Source: Basidiobolus heterosporus B8920
Lineage: Eukaryota > Basidiobolomycota > Basidiobolomycetes > Basidiobolales > Basidiobolaceae
Assembly (NCBI GenBank): GCA_000697455.1
Contig: JNET01029871.1
Span: 1 to 53,835 of the forward strand
DNA: 53,835 nt
Direction: 5' to 3'
Both the position numbers and the translations under genes were made by a program. The notes under the pieces were generated by a model that searched no databases, was not told the origin of the DNA, and saw nothing but the letters and a program-made list of their open reading frames with translations. Below are positions 1 through 9,749 of the stretch, piece after piece. Positions within the stretch are counted from its first letter, which is position 1, and each line of letters begins with the position of its first letter.

Positions 1-1826
1 CATAAGATAATTTTTGATCATTGATCATTGATCTTGCCATTTCAATCATAGTCCTGTTAGCACCTTCAGAAACTCCATTTTGTTGAGGAGAATAGGGTGC
101 GGTAGTTTGTTGCCTCATTCCATGGATTTTGCAGAAGTGATTAATGAGTTTTGAGGTATATTCTCCACCATTATCTGTACGTATTTTCTTGATTTTGGCT
201 CCAGTTTCTGTTTCCACAAGGGCTCTGAAGTCTCTAAAGACAGAGAGTGTTTCTTCCTTTCTTTTCATAAAGTAGACCCAGGTATATCTTGTATAATCAT
301 CAATAAAGGCGATTAAATATTTTTTCCGCCTAAAGGTAAGTTTTGCATAGGTCTACACAGATCTGAGTGAAATAGATCCAATTTTTTCATAGATTTGATT
401 ATTCCAGAGCTCTGGAACAGTTGTCTGGCTTGTTTCCCATATAGACAGCCTTCACAGAGATCCAAATTGGTTGTGGGATCAAAATTGACTGCAGAAATTA
501 GACGATTTTTGATCATGTTTTTAAAATAATGAAATCCAATATGTCCAAATCTCTCATGACATAATTGAGCATGTTCTTGATTTGAATGACTTATATTTGC
601 CTGCTACTTAGCAGGAATATAGGTCAGCTTGTATAAGTTCATCTCCTTTTGACCAGAGGCCAAATAAGCTCCGGTTTTATCAGTGATTGTGCATCCTGAT
701 TCATCAAAATTGAACTTTAATCCTACTGCTGTGGCCTTGGTAACTGATAGTAAATTGTTGGCAATATCAGGTACATGTAATACCTCCTTAAAGGTAAGCA
801 CTTTCTCCTCAGAAGCTCCATTTAGTTTCACCTGAATTGTTCCCATTCCAATAGCTTCTAATGTTTGGTCATCTCCCATGAAAACCTTTCTAATTGGTAT
901 TTCTTCATATTGAATAAACCAATCTTTTTGATTTGTGAAATGTTGGGAAGCTCCAGAATCAATATACCACGTCTGAGAATCCTTGTTTGTGGTCATAGAT
1001 AGTGCAGATATAAATAGTTGGTCACCAGTTGAAACAGCATTTCCAGATTCAGCCTTCTTTCCTTCTTTCACTAATCTTTTCCAGCAATCTTTACTTAAAT
1101 GGCCAGTCCTTTTACAGTAATCACAATAGGTGTTACTTTTCTTCTTATAGTGCTTTGTACCTTGTAGGAAGGTCTTCCATTGCTTAGTAGGGCATTCTCA
1201 TCTCCTTTTTGGCAGGTATCTGATTTCTGCAAATCTTCATCCAGCAATCTTCCATAAACGTAATTTAGGGTCAAATCTTCAGTTCTGGACTCTAGGGCCA
1301 TTCCCAGGCTCTGAAACTTGTCAGGCAGGCTAATCAGGAGTGTAACTATGATATCTTCATCTGTGGTAGATACCCCAATTGATTCCATTTCATCAACTAA
1401 AGTTGTGATTCTGTTAATCAAGGATTTTATGTCTTCTCCAGCATGCATCTTGGTATTAAAGAATTTTCTTCTCAAGTACATCTTGTTATCAGCAGAACTA
1501 GCTTGGTAGGTATCTTCTAGGGCTTTCCAGGCATTCTTGGCAGTTTTGGCTCTTGCACATTGGATAAGTAATTTATCTTTAACATTAAGACAAATTGAGT
1601 TAAAGGCACTTTGCTCCTTCTTCAAGTACAATAAAGCATCTTCTTGAGTTCCTTTATGTTGTCCTTCTTCTCCTGTAACAATATCCCAAGGACCTCTTTC
1701 TTGCAGCATCATTTTCATTTTCACCTTCCAGACTTGATGGTTTGTACCATCATACTTTTCAGCAGGAGGAAGAATTCCAGTAATAGCAGTAGTAGACATT
1801 CCAGAGAGTGCAAGCTTGGGGCTCAT
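1..1826 (-). pseudogene. copia gag-pol, broken by two frameshifts and one in-frame stop
   Basis: The 5' part (1826 down to about 1145) encodes a UBN2/DUF4219-type Gag. A CCHC zinc knuckle (CDYCKRTGHLSKDC, 1084-1125) lies in a different frame, so there is a frameshift near 1131-1145 in an A-rich run. The protease motif DSGAS follows (about 945-960). An in-frame TAG at 604-606 interrupts the frame between protease and the GAG-pre-integrase region, whose HxxxC and CxxC residues (HERFGH, CEGC) are intact. A second frameshift falls in a six-base homopolymer at 320-325. Beyond it the integrase core continues with the first Asp in FIDDYTRY, the second in IRTDNGGEYT and the Glu in NGVSEGANR. The canonical context of that Glu is AERKNR, so it is diverged here. 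The homopolymer lesions could be sequencing errors; the TAG is harder to explain that way. Confidence 0.85.
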
Positions 1827-1830
1827 AACC
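1818..1830 (-). promoter_or_regulatory. primer binding site matching the anticodon arm of initiator tRNA-Met
   Basis: Directly inside the LTR end ACAACA the element reads GGTTATGAGCCCC. Drosophila copia is known to prime from a half-tRNA of initiator Met using a site that starts GGTTATGGGCCC. The present sequence differs by one base in that core. The first Gag ATG (1826-1824) lies inside this site. A second in-frame ATG at 1797-1795 could be the working start. Confidence 0.55.
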
Positions 1831-2158
1831 TGTTGTGAGATTCTGGGAGTTATTGGAAGTGATTTGGAGAATTAGAAGAGTATGTGGTTTTCACTGTAGA
1901 TTTATTGAATGTAAAGTTAGCATGTATACCTTTGTCAAGAAGGAAAGAAAGCAACATGCATAATATGTTAAGGAAGGTCCCAGGAACATGTGTGCAAAGT
2001 TTGGGGTCATTTGGACGTGTTATCAAAAGTCAAGTATTCTGGGTACTTCTAAGTAAAACCCAAGTGTGAATTTTGGGTTCAAGGAAATTGCTAAGTAAAT
2101 ATAATAAGGATGAGATCAAGTATGAATAATTAGGTGCTAAATTATGTGAATTTCAACA
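1831..2158 (-). repeat. probable 5' LTR of the copia element
   Basis: The LTR is bounded inside by the primer site at 1830. In element orientation it would start TGTTGAAATT (2158 downward) and end TCTCACAACA (1831), giving the 5-bp terminal inverted repeat TGTTG/CAACA that copia LTRs commonly have. Length is about 328 bp, normal for the group. The 3' LTR lies outside the window, so the outer end is inferred only from the terminal motif. Confidence 0.55.
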
Positions 2159-2993
2159 GTAAATTCCGTGTGTGTACTTTGGGTCAAGAGTAATGATCAA
2201 GTAAGTGTAAAGGATAAATTTAAGGTAAATACTAAGTGCTATGTTGCAAGAATTCCGACAAAATATACAAGTGAAGGTCACCTATTTCTTTTGGTAAGTC
2301 AAGCAACATGCAGAATGCATAAAGGAATGTTACAGAAACATGTGTTCATATTGGCAAGTGTATTATGGGTAAGATCTTACGAAGAATTAAGTGTTATACA
2401 AGTCACTAGAGATTAATTTTGGCTAATTTTAGCATCCTTAGTATACATGACATGAATTATATCTATTGTGACTAAAGTAAAAATGGGAACTTGACATCAA
2501 TATATACATGTTCTAGTCTACCGAATCTCAGAACAGATTTAGACGTAGATGATTCAGAACTCAGATTAGAATTCCTAAAATCTTGCAATCCATTGAGGTA
2601 CGTAACAGTTGTTGGTTGCCTGCGAACAAATAGCAAGCAAAATACCATCATTCCAGACAAGATATGAATCAAGCATAACAAGCACATCAGATCCCACTAC
2701 GCTATTAGTTGAGTATGCCTGGGTGAGTTCAGCATTATCTTGGATAAGTTAACAGTTATGCAGGAGATATTCTTGCGGGATAACCCGAGGACGAAAGGGT
2801 ATACTGACATGACGATTTAGAAGATTGGTGACGACTAGATTTAGACATTGTTACCATGTGAGGATAGATTATGTATATCAGTGAAATAAGAAGCATTGTT
2901 GCTGATTAATTTCAGTGGCTAATCTACAGAAATATTTACATGAATTTTGCGGTGTCTGGATGGGATGAACAATGGGCGTGAATGTTGATTTGG
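2159..2993. other. no gene seen; diverged repeats next to the LTR
   Basis: A block at 2301-2350 resembles a block inside the LTR at 1949-2000 (shared AAGCAACATGCA and AACATGTGT elements in the same order). Short CAAGTGT/CAAGTAT-like words recur between 2030 and 2440. This could be an older related LTR or a decayed tandem repeat. I see no coding region. Confidence 0.4.
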
Positions 2994-3531
2994 CTAGAGA
3001 AGAAAGTAAGGGTAACTTGAATTGTGTCTTTGAAGGTGTTTGGTTAGATTGACTCGACGGGTGTATTGTTTCTGGCAGTGCTCGAAGGGGCAGCTATAAG
3101 GTCTGATCCCAGTGTGAGTTCGTTGATGGCGTGCCAAGGATGAAGACTAAAAGCGGGCTATTAAGGATCAGTTGTCGATAAGAAGTTGATCAATTACTAC
3201 TTACATCTATAAAAGATTTCCTGCATTCTTGGACACCACAAACATGAGGCTTCTCTCCAGTATGGATTCGGTAGTGCACAGTGAGAGTGGATTTTTGAGT
3301 GAAGCACTTCCCACACTGAGAACACTGGAACGGCTTCTCCCCAGTATGGATTCGTTGATGTCGATAGTAGTCGGCTTTACGTGAAAACAATTTGCCGCAG
3401 TAGCATAGATAAGAACTTTTGCGCGTGCTCTGTTCCATCTCAGAGCTCGAACACGAGTCACTGCCTACTGGAGAAGGAGTAAACTCCCTGACAAACTCAT
3501 GGTCGAAATTTAGAAGGTAGCAAATGTCCAT
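2994..3531 (-). CDS. four-finger C2H2 zinc-finger protein (2 exons, 159 aa)
   Basis: Exon 1 is 3531-3205 and exon 2 is 3146-2994; the 58-nt intron (GTAAGT to TTTTAG) falls inside finger 3, and the spliced frame restores that finger exactly. The short acidic and serine-rich N-terminus (about 40 residues) is followed by four fingers. Finger 1 has C-x-C spacing (LCYCGK) instead of C-x2-C. Finger 2 is canonical (CSQCGK...H...H). Fingers 3 and 4 have C-x4-C spacing. TGEKP linkers follow fingers 1 and 2, and a related TGIRP linker follows finger 3. Such proteins are usually nuclear DNA-binding transcription factors; the target is unknown. At 159 aa it is small for a transcription factor, with no activation domain I can identify. 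Fingers 3 and 4 most resemble TFIIIA/GLI-type fingers. Confidence 0.82.
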
Positions 3532-4208
3532 AATGATCCAGTGTGAGTGAAATTATGAGGGCGTGTTGTCTTTATATCTTTCCTTGGGACGTCTCTTTCC
3601 ATTGTTATCGCGTTTTCTATGTTGGTTTACGATGATCGCAACTAGCTGGGCGGGAACAGGGTTCATAATTCCGACGCTCAGCTCAATGGGTGTTCCAGTG
3701 AAGGTTGGTTTTAATTAGAACAATAACAACCTATATATTCAGTCATATTTGCATTGCTATTTCTGATTTCCTTGGAATCAGGGGTAGACTGTATCATGAT
3801 TTCTCACTGGACGACGGCTGTTATGTAATCGAAAGAGCGCTCTGTAGTATCGCGTGGTATGAGAGTCCAATGATACTCCCTAGAGAGCTCAGAAAGCTTG
3901 ACCAAATATGCAAGTACAATCAACGAACTATATCAAAACCAACCATTCTGACAACTCCTGAGTGAGTGGTATCGATCATTTGTTCATTGGCGTATTCCGA
4001 TATTTCTGACCAGAGATTTATGATTCAGATCTCTTTACGTAATGTGTGAGGCAGTCATTAGGAGGTCGATGATCTTCGTATCGGGAATTTGTTATGTACA
4101 CAAACGATGAAAACCATCCACTTCCTCTGGGTGTCTTAAACTTTAATTTCCCAGGCATCGGGATGCTCTAGCACCTCTCAGGCGAGCTCTACCTAATCTT
4201 TGCATAAC

Positions 4209-4260
4209 GCACCTACACCTGCACCTGCACCTACACTCGCACCCGCACCCGCACCCACAC
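4209..4260 (+). repeat. hexanucleotide microsatellite (CACCTG/CACCCG type)
   Basis: Imperfect tandem hexamers: ACACCTGCACCTGCACCTAC followed by ACTCGC and two to three CACCCG units. It gives a Cys/Arg run in one reverse frame (about 62 codons), which I treat as an artefact of the repeat. Confidence 0.8.
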
Positions 4261-4522
4261 GAATCATTGAATGCATAATTGATTTCGATCGTTTGCACCC
4301 ATGGCTGACGCTCTCTCCAGACAATGATCAACCGGAAAGTAGATAATCAAACAAATGGTGGAGAAAGTAATTGTCGGATTTATCAGCGTATTGGTAGTAC
4401 CCGTCAGATAAACTAGTGAGTAACATGGTGATCTGGAACAGTTAAGGCCAACTCATCCGTAGTCCCGCACTCTACGAGATCTTCAGCACACTCCTAGTCA
4501 CTCATCTAAAACTTGAATAACT

Positions 4523-4582
4523 TGTTGCTGTAAAAGAATTGGATTGAACCTAGAGTCCGACTCTGCAACATCGTGCCTGTTT
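4523..4582 (+). other. nested inverted repeats followed by a T6 run
   Basis: TGTTGC (4523-4528) pairs perfectly with GCAACA (4565-4570). Immediately inside the second arm sits AGAGTCCGACTCT (4552-4564), which can fold as a short hairpin. A T6 run follows at about 4580-4585. The fold resembles a T-arm stacked on an acceptor stem, but arm lengths do not fit a tRNA. Confidence 0.35.
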
Positions 4583-4610
4583 TTTAAAACGCAGTAACCT
4601 TAAAAGGTAG

Positions 4611-4640
4611 TAGAGGTTTTAATCATAGAGGTTTTAATCT
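4611..4640 (+). repeat. 15-bp tandem duplication
   Basis: TAGAGGTTTTAATCA is followed directly by TAGAGGTTTTAATCT, identical at 14 of 15 positions. Confidence 0.85.
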
Positions 4641-4698
4641 CGCTAATAGCGATCTTCATGTTGGACCATTCTCATTATAACGGAAACCAGTATAGAAA

Positions 4699-4727
4699 GG
4701 GATGCCTGGGGTAGAGGGGTAGAGGGG
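4699..4727 (+). other. potential G-quadruplex motif
   Basis: Four runs of at least three G (4699-4701, 4708-4711, 4716-4719, 4724-4727) are separated by loops of 6, 4 and 4 nt. This satisfies the usual G3+N1-7 pattern. The last three runs are tandem GGGGTAGA units. It is intergenic, about 400 bp beyond the stop of csn4. Confidence 0.6.
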
Positions 4728-5123
4728 TAGTATTTCCTGTATCAGTCCGTAACTCAAATAATGTCTAATAGCTGGTCTATATTCGGGGTATTAAATTAAG
4801 ACATCCCTTTCCAACACCCAAGGACGAGAATATTCCCTAGTGTTCTAATGAATGTGCCGCTAAATGAGGAAACTTGTTTGCTCTTCCATCGTAGATAATA
4901 CCCGCTAGCAACATTATTTCGAGCAAGTAGATTGAATAAGGAAAAGAGTGAAACTATGAAATCTACACTTGATCTATTCGGATTCCTCTACATTTACATA
5001 TGACCAACTCTTTATACATTAGGCCACCAAGAATACAGAGAAAAGGCAGCTAGATGGTAAAGGAAAACCAGTCATGTATTAGAAAGGTTCAACTACGTGG
5101 TACAAGGGGGGTTTACGACGAGA

Positions 5124-6542
5124 TCAGAGGAGGGTTGAGGTAGAAGGGGAATATTCAGGATGTTTGGAATGAATCAAAGCGACAATGGATTCCACACGAT
5201 GACAGACATTTTGGATGGCTTGATCCCATTTAGCAATAACAAGGTTATTACCGAGCGCAAGATGTTCTCCTTCACCATGTTGAAAGACGATCAACCTGTG
5301 GATTTGGTCGATAGTGGCACGGAGTCGATTCTCTCCTATCATTCTACTGGCAACCAATTCCGCTTGAGCTGCAGAAATAGATAACAAAGAACCTAACTCT
5401 TCGATCCCGATATTATTGTAGATCTTGGATGCTGACAACAAATTGTGCTCCATCACTGCTCTGTCGAGAACAGAGCTTCCATCGGGTAATCGTGCTAATT
5501 GATGAGGCTTGAGAAGTAATGCAAAATCGGACACCTCAGAAGCCTGTAACACTCTATCCAGATACATTTTTTCTAGAATGGAGAAATGGGAAAGTCGTTG
5601 GGTACGCTCGTCCTTGTAGAGGGTAGCAAGTAGACGGGATCTTTGTGGGCCAGCCCCAGCCAAAACCGCGCATATCACCGCGCACGATCTAGGTATATCA
5701 CTTGGTTAGAAGTGGGAAACAAGAGATTATAAAAATCTCAATATCTTACAGAGCCTGTTCTCTGTCTTCGGGGACCATTTCAGTAACATAGCTTAATTCG
5801 TGATATTTTGAACTGGCTTCCAGGAACTTTCTTTTAAAGTCAAGAACTCGGGCTTGTGAGAGTTTGAAAGTCAATTGGACTACTAGATCTTTGCTGTTTG
5901 GAATAAGTAATGCTGCCCTGTTCATATATGTTTCAGCGCCAATAGCCTCATCCTCCTCCAGCAATAAGCGGATGATTTTAACATAAATCTTGAGTTTATA
6001 ATCGTCTGAAATGGCGCTAAAAGATGTATCGCTTAGATTCATGGTTATTTGAACGAAAGGGAGAATCTTTGGAAATTACCGATGACCCGAATCTAGAGGA
6101 ATTCCCTGTAGGATTCTTGCCGCCTCACTCCAATCTTCCTCATTCTCGTAAATGGAGGCCAATCTTTCTCGCATAACTGACACCTATTTTAAGGGTTGAT
6201 TAGGTATCCATTGAAATTTCTCTCCAAGCTATCTCTTACCTGTTCCTCAAAAGAAATCATTCGAGGTTGCATTTTTTCTAGGGCAAATGTGAGAACTTCT
6301 TTTGCCACATCAGTGGAGACCTTTTCTAACCCTTCTGTTAACTCGAATAAAACTTGTCTTGATACAACCAAGCCAACATTTTCGTCTAGGATTCCGGAGA
6401 TAAACACTTTGAGACTAGAGACTTGGTCAACTGCCCCAGGTAATTGAAGTATCTCTTGGGCTAGACGAACATATTCCTCACCCTTGGTTTTTTGGTTTCC
6501 TGTATGTGAGGATATCTCCTGGAAACGGCTTTCAATATTCAT
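5124..6542 (-). CDS. csn4: COP9 signalosome subunit 4 (PCI domain), 4 exons, 412 aa
   Basis: Exons are 6542-6240, 6183-6080, 6016-5750 and 5688-5124, with introns of 56, 63 and 61 nt. CSN4 is a scaffold subunit of the COP9 signalosome, the complex that removes Nedd8 from cullins. Recognisable blocks include the N-terminal [10 protein letters not shown] region, [20 protein letters not shown] in the helical repeats, the [19 protein letters not shown] block, and the PCI winged-helix core with EKMYLDRV and [20 protein letters not shown], all strongly conserved with animal CSN4. Length matches the family (about 406 aa). The start is the only ATG before the conserved N-terminus. It is divergent from the transporter gene, with 461 bp between the two starts. 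Confidence 0.93.
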
Positions 6543-7003
6543 TTTAGAAGTATTCTCAAGGCAGGGTTAGCAGCAAGAGCTTAACGCGATAACTGCAAGT
6601 GACTGCATCATTAATACCAACGACGATTGATGATGAATCAGAAATCATCGAAATTTCACCTTTGGAAAATATTATTGAATACCTGATGGAATTAGAAAGA
6701 ACCAATAATTTAGGAATTATCAACACAAACTCCCTCTGACAAATATTCATATTAGAATGGTGTTTAAATGTAGCATTCATAAAGATCGTTGTTATTATGC
6801 TAAATGATATTTTGGGTATTTCCTAATCCATTCAGATTAATTAACCCCTCCCCAACGAAAGTTCGTTGACTATGTATCCCCTTTTGGCGATAGTAATTTT
6901 CTTCCACCACTTGTTGCAGTCCCATAGAAAATTAGACCTCTGTGGATACCACTAGACACCTAATTATAACTCTTATAAACTTTATACCTAGCAATAATTC
7001 CTC
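6543..7003. other. shared upstream region of csn4 and the SLC35E3-like gene
   Basis: This 461-bp divergent intergenic region is AT-rich. TTATAA-like stretches lie at about 6965-6985, close to the transporter start. I see no further gene. Confidence 0.5.
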
Positions 7004-8011
7004 ATGTCGTCTCAAAAACGGGAATATATAAAACTCGCTATTGTTGATGAAGCTTCGCAAGATAAGAGCTTCTCTGGAAGAAGCAATTCTCCATCTTCGA
7101 AGCTAAAACCCTTATTCGACCCCTCCAACACAACAGACCTCATTACGCCTATTTCTATTGGGATAAACATATGTTCAAGTGTTGGCATCGTATTGTGTAA
7201 CAAGTTTGTATTCGAAAAGTACGAATTCAAGTTTGGAACAGCTTTAACCGTCATCCATTTCTTGGTCACCTTCCTCGGACTTGAAGTCTGTGCCAGGTTA
7301 GGACTTTTCGAAAAAAAGCGACTTCACATCAAGGATGTACTCGGACTCTGCATGTCGTTTTGTGGCTTTGTCGTGCTGACCAATCTTAGTTTACAAAACA
7401 ATACTGTTGGCTTCTATCAGATGGCCAAGGTATTGACGACCCCTTGCATCGCTGTACTACAAACGATTTTCTACCAAAAAACCTTCTCCGCTTCGATTAA
7501 GTTGTCTTTGGGTGTAATATGCTTTGGTGTAGGAATCGCTAGTGCTACTGATGTAGCGCTTAACTGGGTTGGCACTTTCTTTGCGCTCTCAGGAGTGGTC
7601 GTGACATCTCTATACCAGATATGGATTGGAACCAAACAGAAGAGCCTTGGAGTGAATTCGTGGCAATTGTTGTACTATCAAGCACCTATTTCCTCACTGA
7701 TGCTCCTCTGCGTGACTCCAGTCCTAGATGATTTCTCGGGACTACTGAACTATCCTTACAATATATACAATGTCTCGGCCATCCTCTTCACTGGGCTTTT
7801 GGCATTCCTTGTTAACCTGAGTATATTTATGATTATTGGCAAGACAAGCCCCATCACATACAATGTAGTCGGCCACTTCAAGACTTGTTTGATTTTAGTC
7901 CTGGGCTTTGTTATTTTCAACTACCCAGTGGATATCATCAACATCAGCGGAATTGCCATCGCGCTTACGGGAATCTTCATGTATTCAAAGTACGCAATGA
8001 AAAAATCATAG
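7004..8011 (+). CDS. SLC35E3-like nucleotide-sugar/triose-phosphate translocator family protein, intronless, 335 aa
   Basis: A single exon encodes an approximately ten-helix drug/metabolite-transporter fold protein with a hydrophilic N-terminus of about 45 residues. The central blocks NNTVGFYQMAKVLTTP and VTSLYQIWIGTKQ, together with NSWQLLYYQAP, are characteristic of the SLC35E3 subgroup. The C-terminal half has GHFKTCLILVLGF, typical of the TPT family. Members sit in Golgi or ER membranes and exchange sugar nucleotides or phosphorylated sugars; the substrate of SLC35E3 is not established. The start ATG is preceded by an AT-rich leader. No truncation is seen. Confidence 0.9.
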   Translation: MSSQKREYIKLAIVDEASQDKSFSGRSNSPSSKLKPLFDPSNTTDLITPISIGINICSSVGIVLCNKFVFEKYEFKFGTALTVIHFLVTFLGLEVCARLGLFEKKRLHIKDVLGLCMSFCGFVVLTNLSLQNNTVGFYQMAKVLTTPCIAVLQTIFYQKTFSASIKLSLGVICFGVGIASATDVALNWVGTFFALSGVVVTSLYQIWIGTKQKSLGVNSWQLLYYQAPISSLMLLCVTPVLDDFSGLLNYPYNIYNVSAILFTGLLAFLVNLSIFMIIGKTSPITYNVVGHFKTCLILVLGFVIFNYPVDIINISGIAIALTGIFMYSKYAMKKS

Positions 8012-8172
8012 AGTCTAGTTTAATGTACCTTTGTCGACTACATTTATTTAATAAGATTAATTTTCAGTAAAAACCAGAAAAGATATGTAATATGCATACA
8101 CATTTATATACATTTAATTCCTAGGAATGTAAGAGACATCGTACGTTCTTATTTCTAGGTGGACACCAGAGT

Positions 8173-8514
8173 TTACTCGGTTTTTTTGCTCTCTAATGGT
8201 TTCTCCTCGGCTATAAGTTCCTCTTCCTCCTCTGAGTCGGTATATTCGTCTGTTATTCCCTCAAGAAGTTCTCTTTCCTCTTCTTCTTTACGAAGGCGCT
8301 CCAATTCTTCCATCTTTTGTTGCTGTTTAGCTTGTTGGCGGAGCATCTCTCGCTCCAAGTAACGCTTGAAGTAAGGGCGTCCGATGAGCCAAATTGCCAC
8401 AATAACCAAGGCCCAAGCCATGCCTGAAGGGTTGTACGTAAGACCGAGCATGATGTAGAGATTCTTCAAGTCAACTGTAGAAGAAAGAATCCAGTCAACG
8501 TACTTGATGAGCAT
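8173..8514 (-). CDS. small single-pass membrane protein, PGA2-like, 113 aa
   Basis: The protein has a short N-terminus, one transmembrane segment (about residues 30-47, MAWALVIVAIWLIGRPY), then a long charged coiled coil rich in Glu, Arg and Gln and an acidic tail (TDSEEEEELIAEE). This layout, and the GRPYFKRYLE sequence after the membrane helix, resemble the fungal Pga2 family (DUF1531), an ER protein linked to maturation of secretory cargo. Sequence identity is too low to be certain by eye. It is divergent from the FMP52-like gene, with 254 bp between starts. It could instead be another small tail- or signal-anchored protein. Confidence 0.65.
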   Translation of the reverse strand: MLIKYVDWILSSTVDLKNLYIMLGLTYNPSGMAWALVIVAIWLIGRPYFKRYLEREMLRQQAKQQQKMEELERLRKEEEERELLEGITDEYTDSEEEEELIAEEKPLESKKTE

Positions 8515-8768
8515 TTATTGATGGTGTAGCGCATATACATTATACCGTTATCAGATCAACCAAACAAAACATTAGCTCGGGAATTTTCTGATACAATCCA
8601 CGAAATTGAATTGAAGATGGACTTATCGTCAATCATCGAGAAAATTCCTACTGTTTTATTAATAAGCATTCTTTGAAAATACGTAAGATAGAGATGATTT
8701 CACTGGGAAATCTTGTGTGGCGAATTATAGAAGGAATCTTACTTAGGGCTGAATGTGCTTGATTCACT

Positions 8769-9749
8769 ATGTTTTCGAGGACAGGGGTTTTCTTTTCTTT
8801 TATTGGAGGTTTAGTCGTTTTATGGGTTTGGTCGAATTTCTTGGAGAAAAATTTCGTGTCTGAAAATAGCTTTCCTTCTCAGTTTAACTCAACTCTGGAA
8901 ACTAAAAAAATGAATGTTTTGGTCTTAGGTGGAACCGGTAAATTTTGGGCTGGTCGTTTTGTTGTGAAATAAGTGGTCAACTTACCTGTTCACCTCTGTA
9001 GGGGCGGTCGGAAAGAGTGTTATAAAAGATCTCTTGGAAAGTGGTGCTTTCAAAACTGTCACTTCCATTGGTCGCAGAGAGGTTTCTTACGACGGACCTA
9101 ATAAGGAGGCTCTAGTAAGCTGGTTTATCCTTGAGTTGGCTGTATCCCATAAAATATCAAGTTGACCTTTCTCTTTCTATAGGTTCAAAAGTTGGTGAAC
9201 TTTGATAAGATTGAAGAGAGTAAAGAGGAATTCAAAAACCAAAATGTGGTGTTCTGCTCTCTCGGTACCACCAAAGCGGCAGCTGGCTCAGCGGAGGCTT
9301 TTGTGAGGATTGATAAAGACTATGTTATTTCAACCGCTAAGGTAATTCATGAGGAGAATTTATCCAAGGATGGTCAGGGTATCTCGGATGTTCATTTCAT
9401 ATACGTTTCCTCGGCAAACGCCAGCAAAAATTCCTGGTTCTTATATCCCAAAACCAAGGGAGAGATTGAGGAAGAATTGGCCAACATTGGATTCAAGAGA
9501 TTGAGCATCTTACGACCAGGCATTTTGTATACTGAAGGTGGACGTGAACAACCTCGTCTGTTGGAGTCCATTGGTCAGAAAATCGCATCTTTGACTTTTA
9601 AAAAGACCTTGGGTGTCTCCGTAAGCCTGGTAGCTCGTGCTATGCGATTGGCAGCAGTCAGTCCACCTAAAGTGACCAAGCCTAATGAACGTGGAACATT
9701 GTTGGAATTCTTTAGCAATGCAGAAATTCATGAATTGACCCAGGCCTAA
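8769..9749 (+). CDS. FMP52: FMP52/HTATIP2-like NAD(P)-binding short-chain reductase family protein, 3 exons, 282 aa
   Basis: Exons are 8769-8937, 9002-9114 and 9183-9749, with introns of 64 and 68 nt. A hydrophobic N-terminal segment (GVFFSFIGGLVVLWVW) comes before a Rossmann fold beginning MNVLVLGGTGAVGKSV (residues 49 on), with the intron splitting the GxxGxxG loop. Further features are SIGRRE, VVFCSLGTTKAAAGS, a VSSANASKNS strand and YPKTKGEIE holding the YxxxK catalytic pair, followed by LRPGILYTEGG. This series fits the HTATIP2/Fmp52 atypical SDR family. Yeast Fmp52 is found with mitochondria and ER. The extra N-terminal hydrophobic stretch could be an anchor or targeting signal. The substrate is unknown. 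Confidence 0.87.

Larger units (their letters stand above)
1..2158 (-). mobile_element. Ty1/copia-type LTR retrotransposon, 5' part, degenerate, cut by the window edge
   Basis: Reading leftwards on the minus strand, the order is LTR, primer binding site, Gag, zinc knuckle, protease, GAG-pre-integrase and integrase core. Integrase before reverse transcriptase is the Ty1/copia order; the rest of Pol (reverse transcriptase, RNase H, 3' LTR) would lie left of base 1. The reading frame is broken in three places (see the pseudogene entry), so this copy is unlikely to be autonomous. Family assignment is firm from domain order and motifs. The outer boundary rests on the inferred LTR end. Confidence 0.88.
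3532..5123. other. 1.6 kb without a recognisable gene; several small repeats
   Basis: The stretch holds the upstream region of the zinc-finger gene and the region beyond the 3' end of csn4. It contains a hexamer-type microsatellite, a hairpin followed by a T-run, a 15-bp duplication and a G-run cluster, listed separately. An open frame of 86 codons at 3705-3965 (+) shows no family resemblance and is probably chance. Confidence 0.5.

Noticed and set aside
4143-4331. Cys/Arg-repeat mini-protein on the minus strand
   Set aside because: Direct translation of the hexanucleotide microsatellite; no conserved flank.
4541-4570. Possible tRNA B-box (GGTTCAATCC on minus, GTCCGACTC on plus)
   Set aside because: One base missing or mismatched, no 17-nt T-arm, no anticodon arm and no 7-bp acceptor stem.
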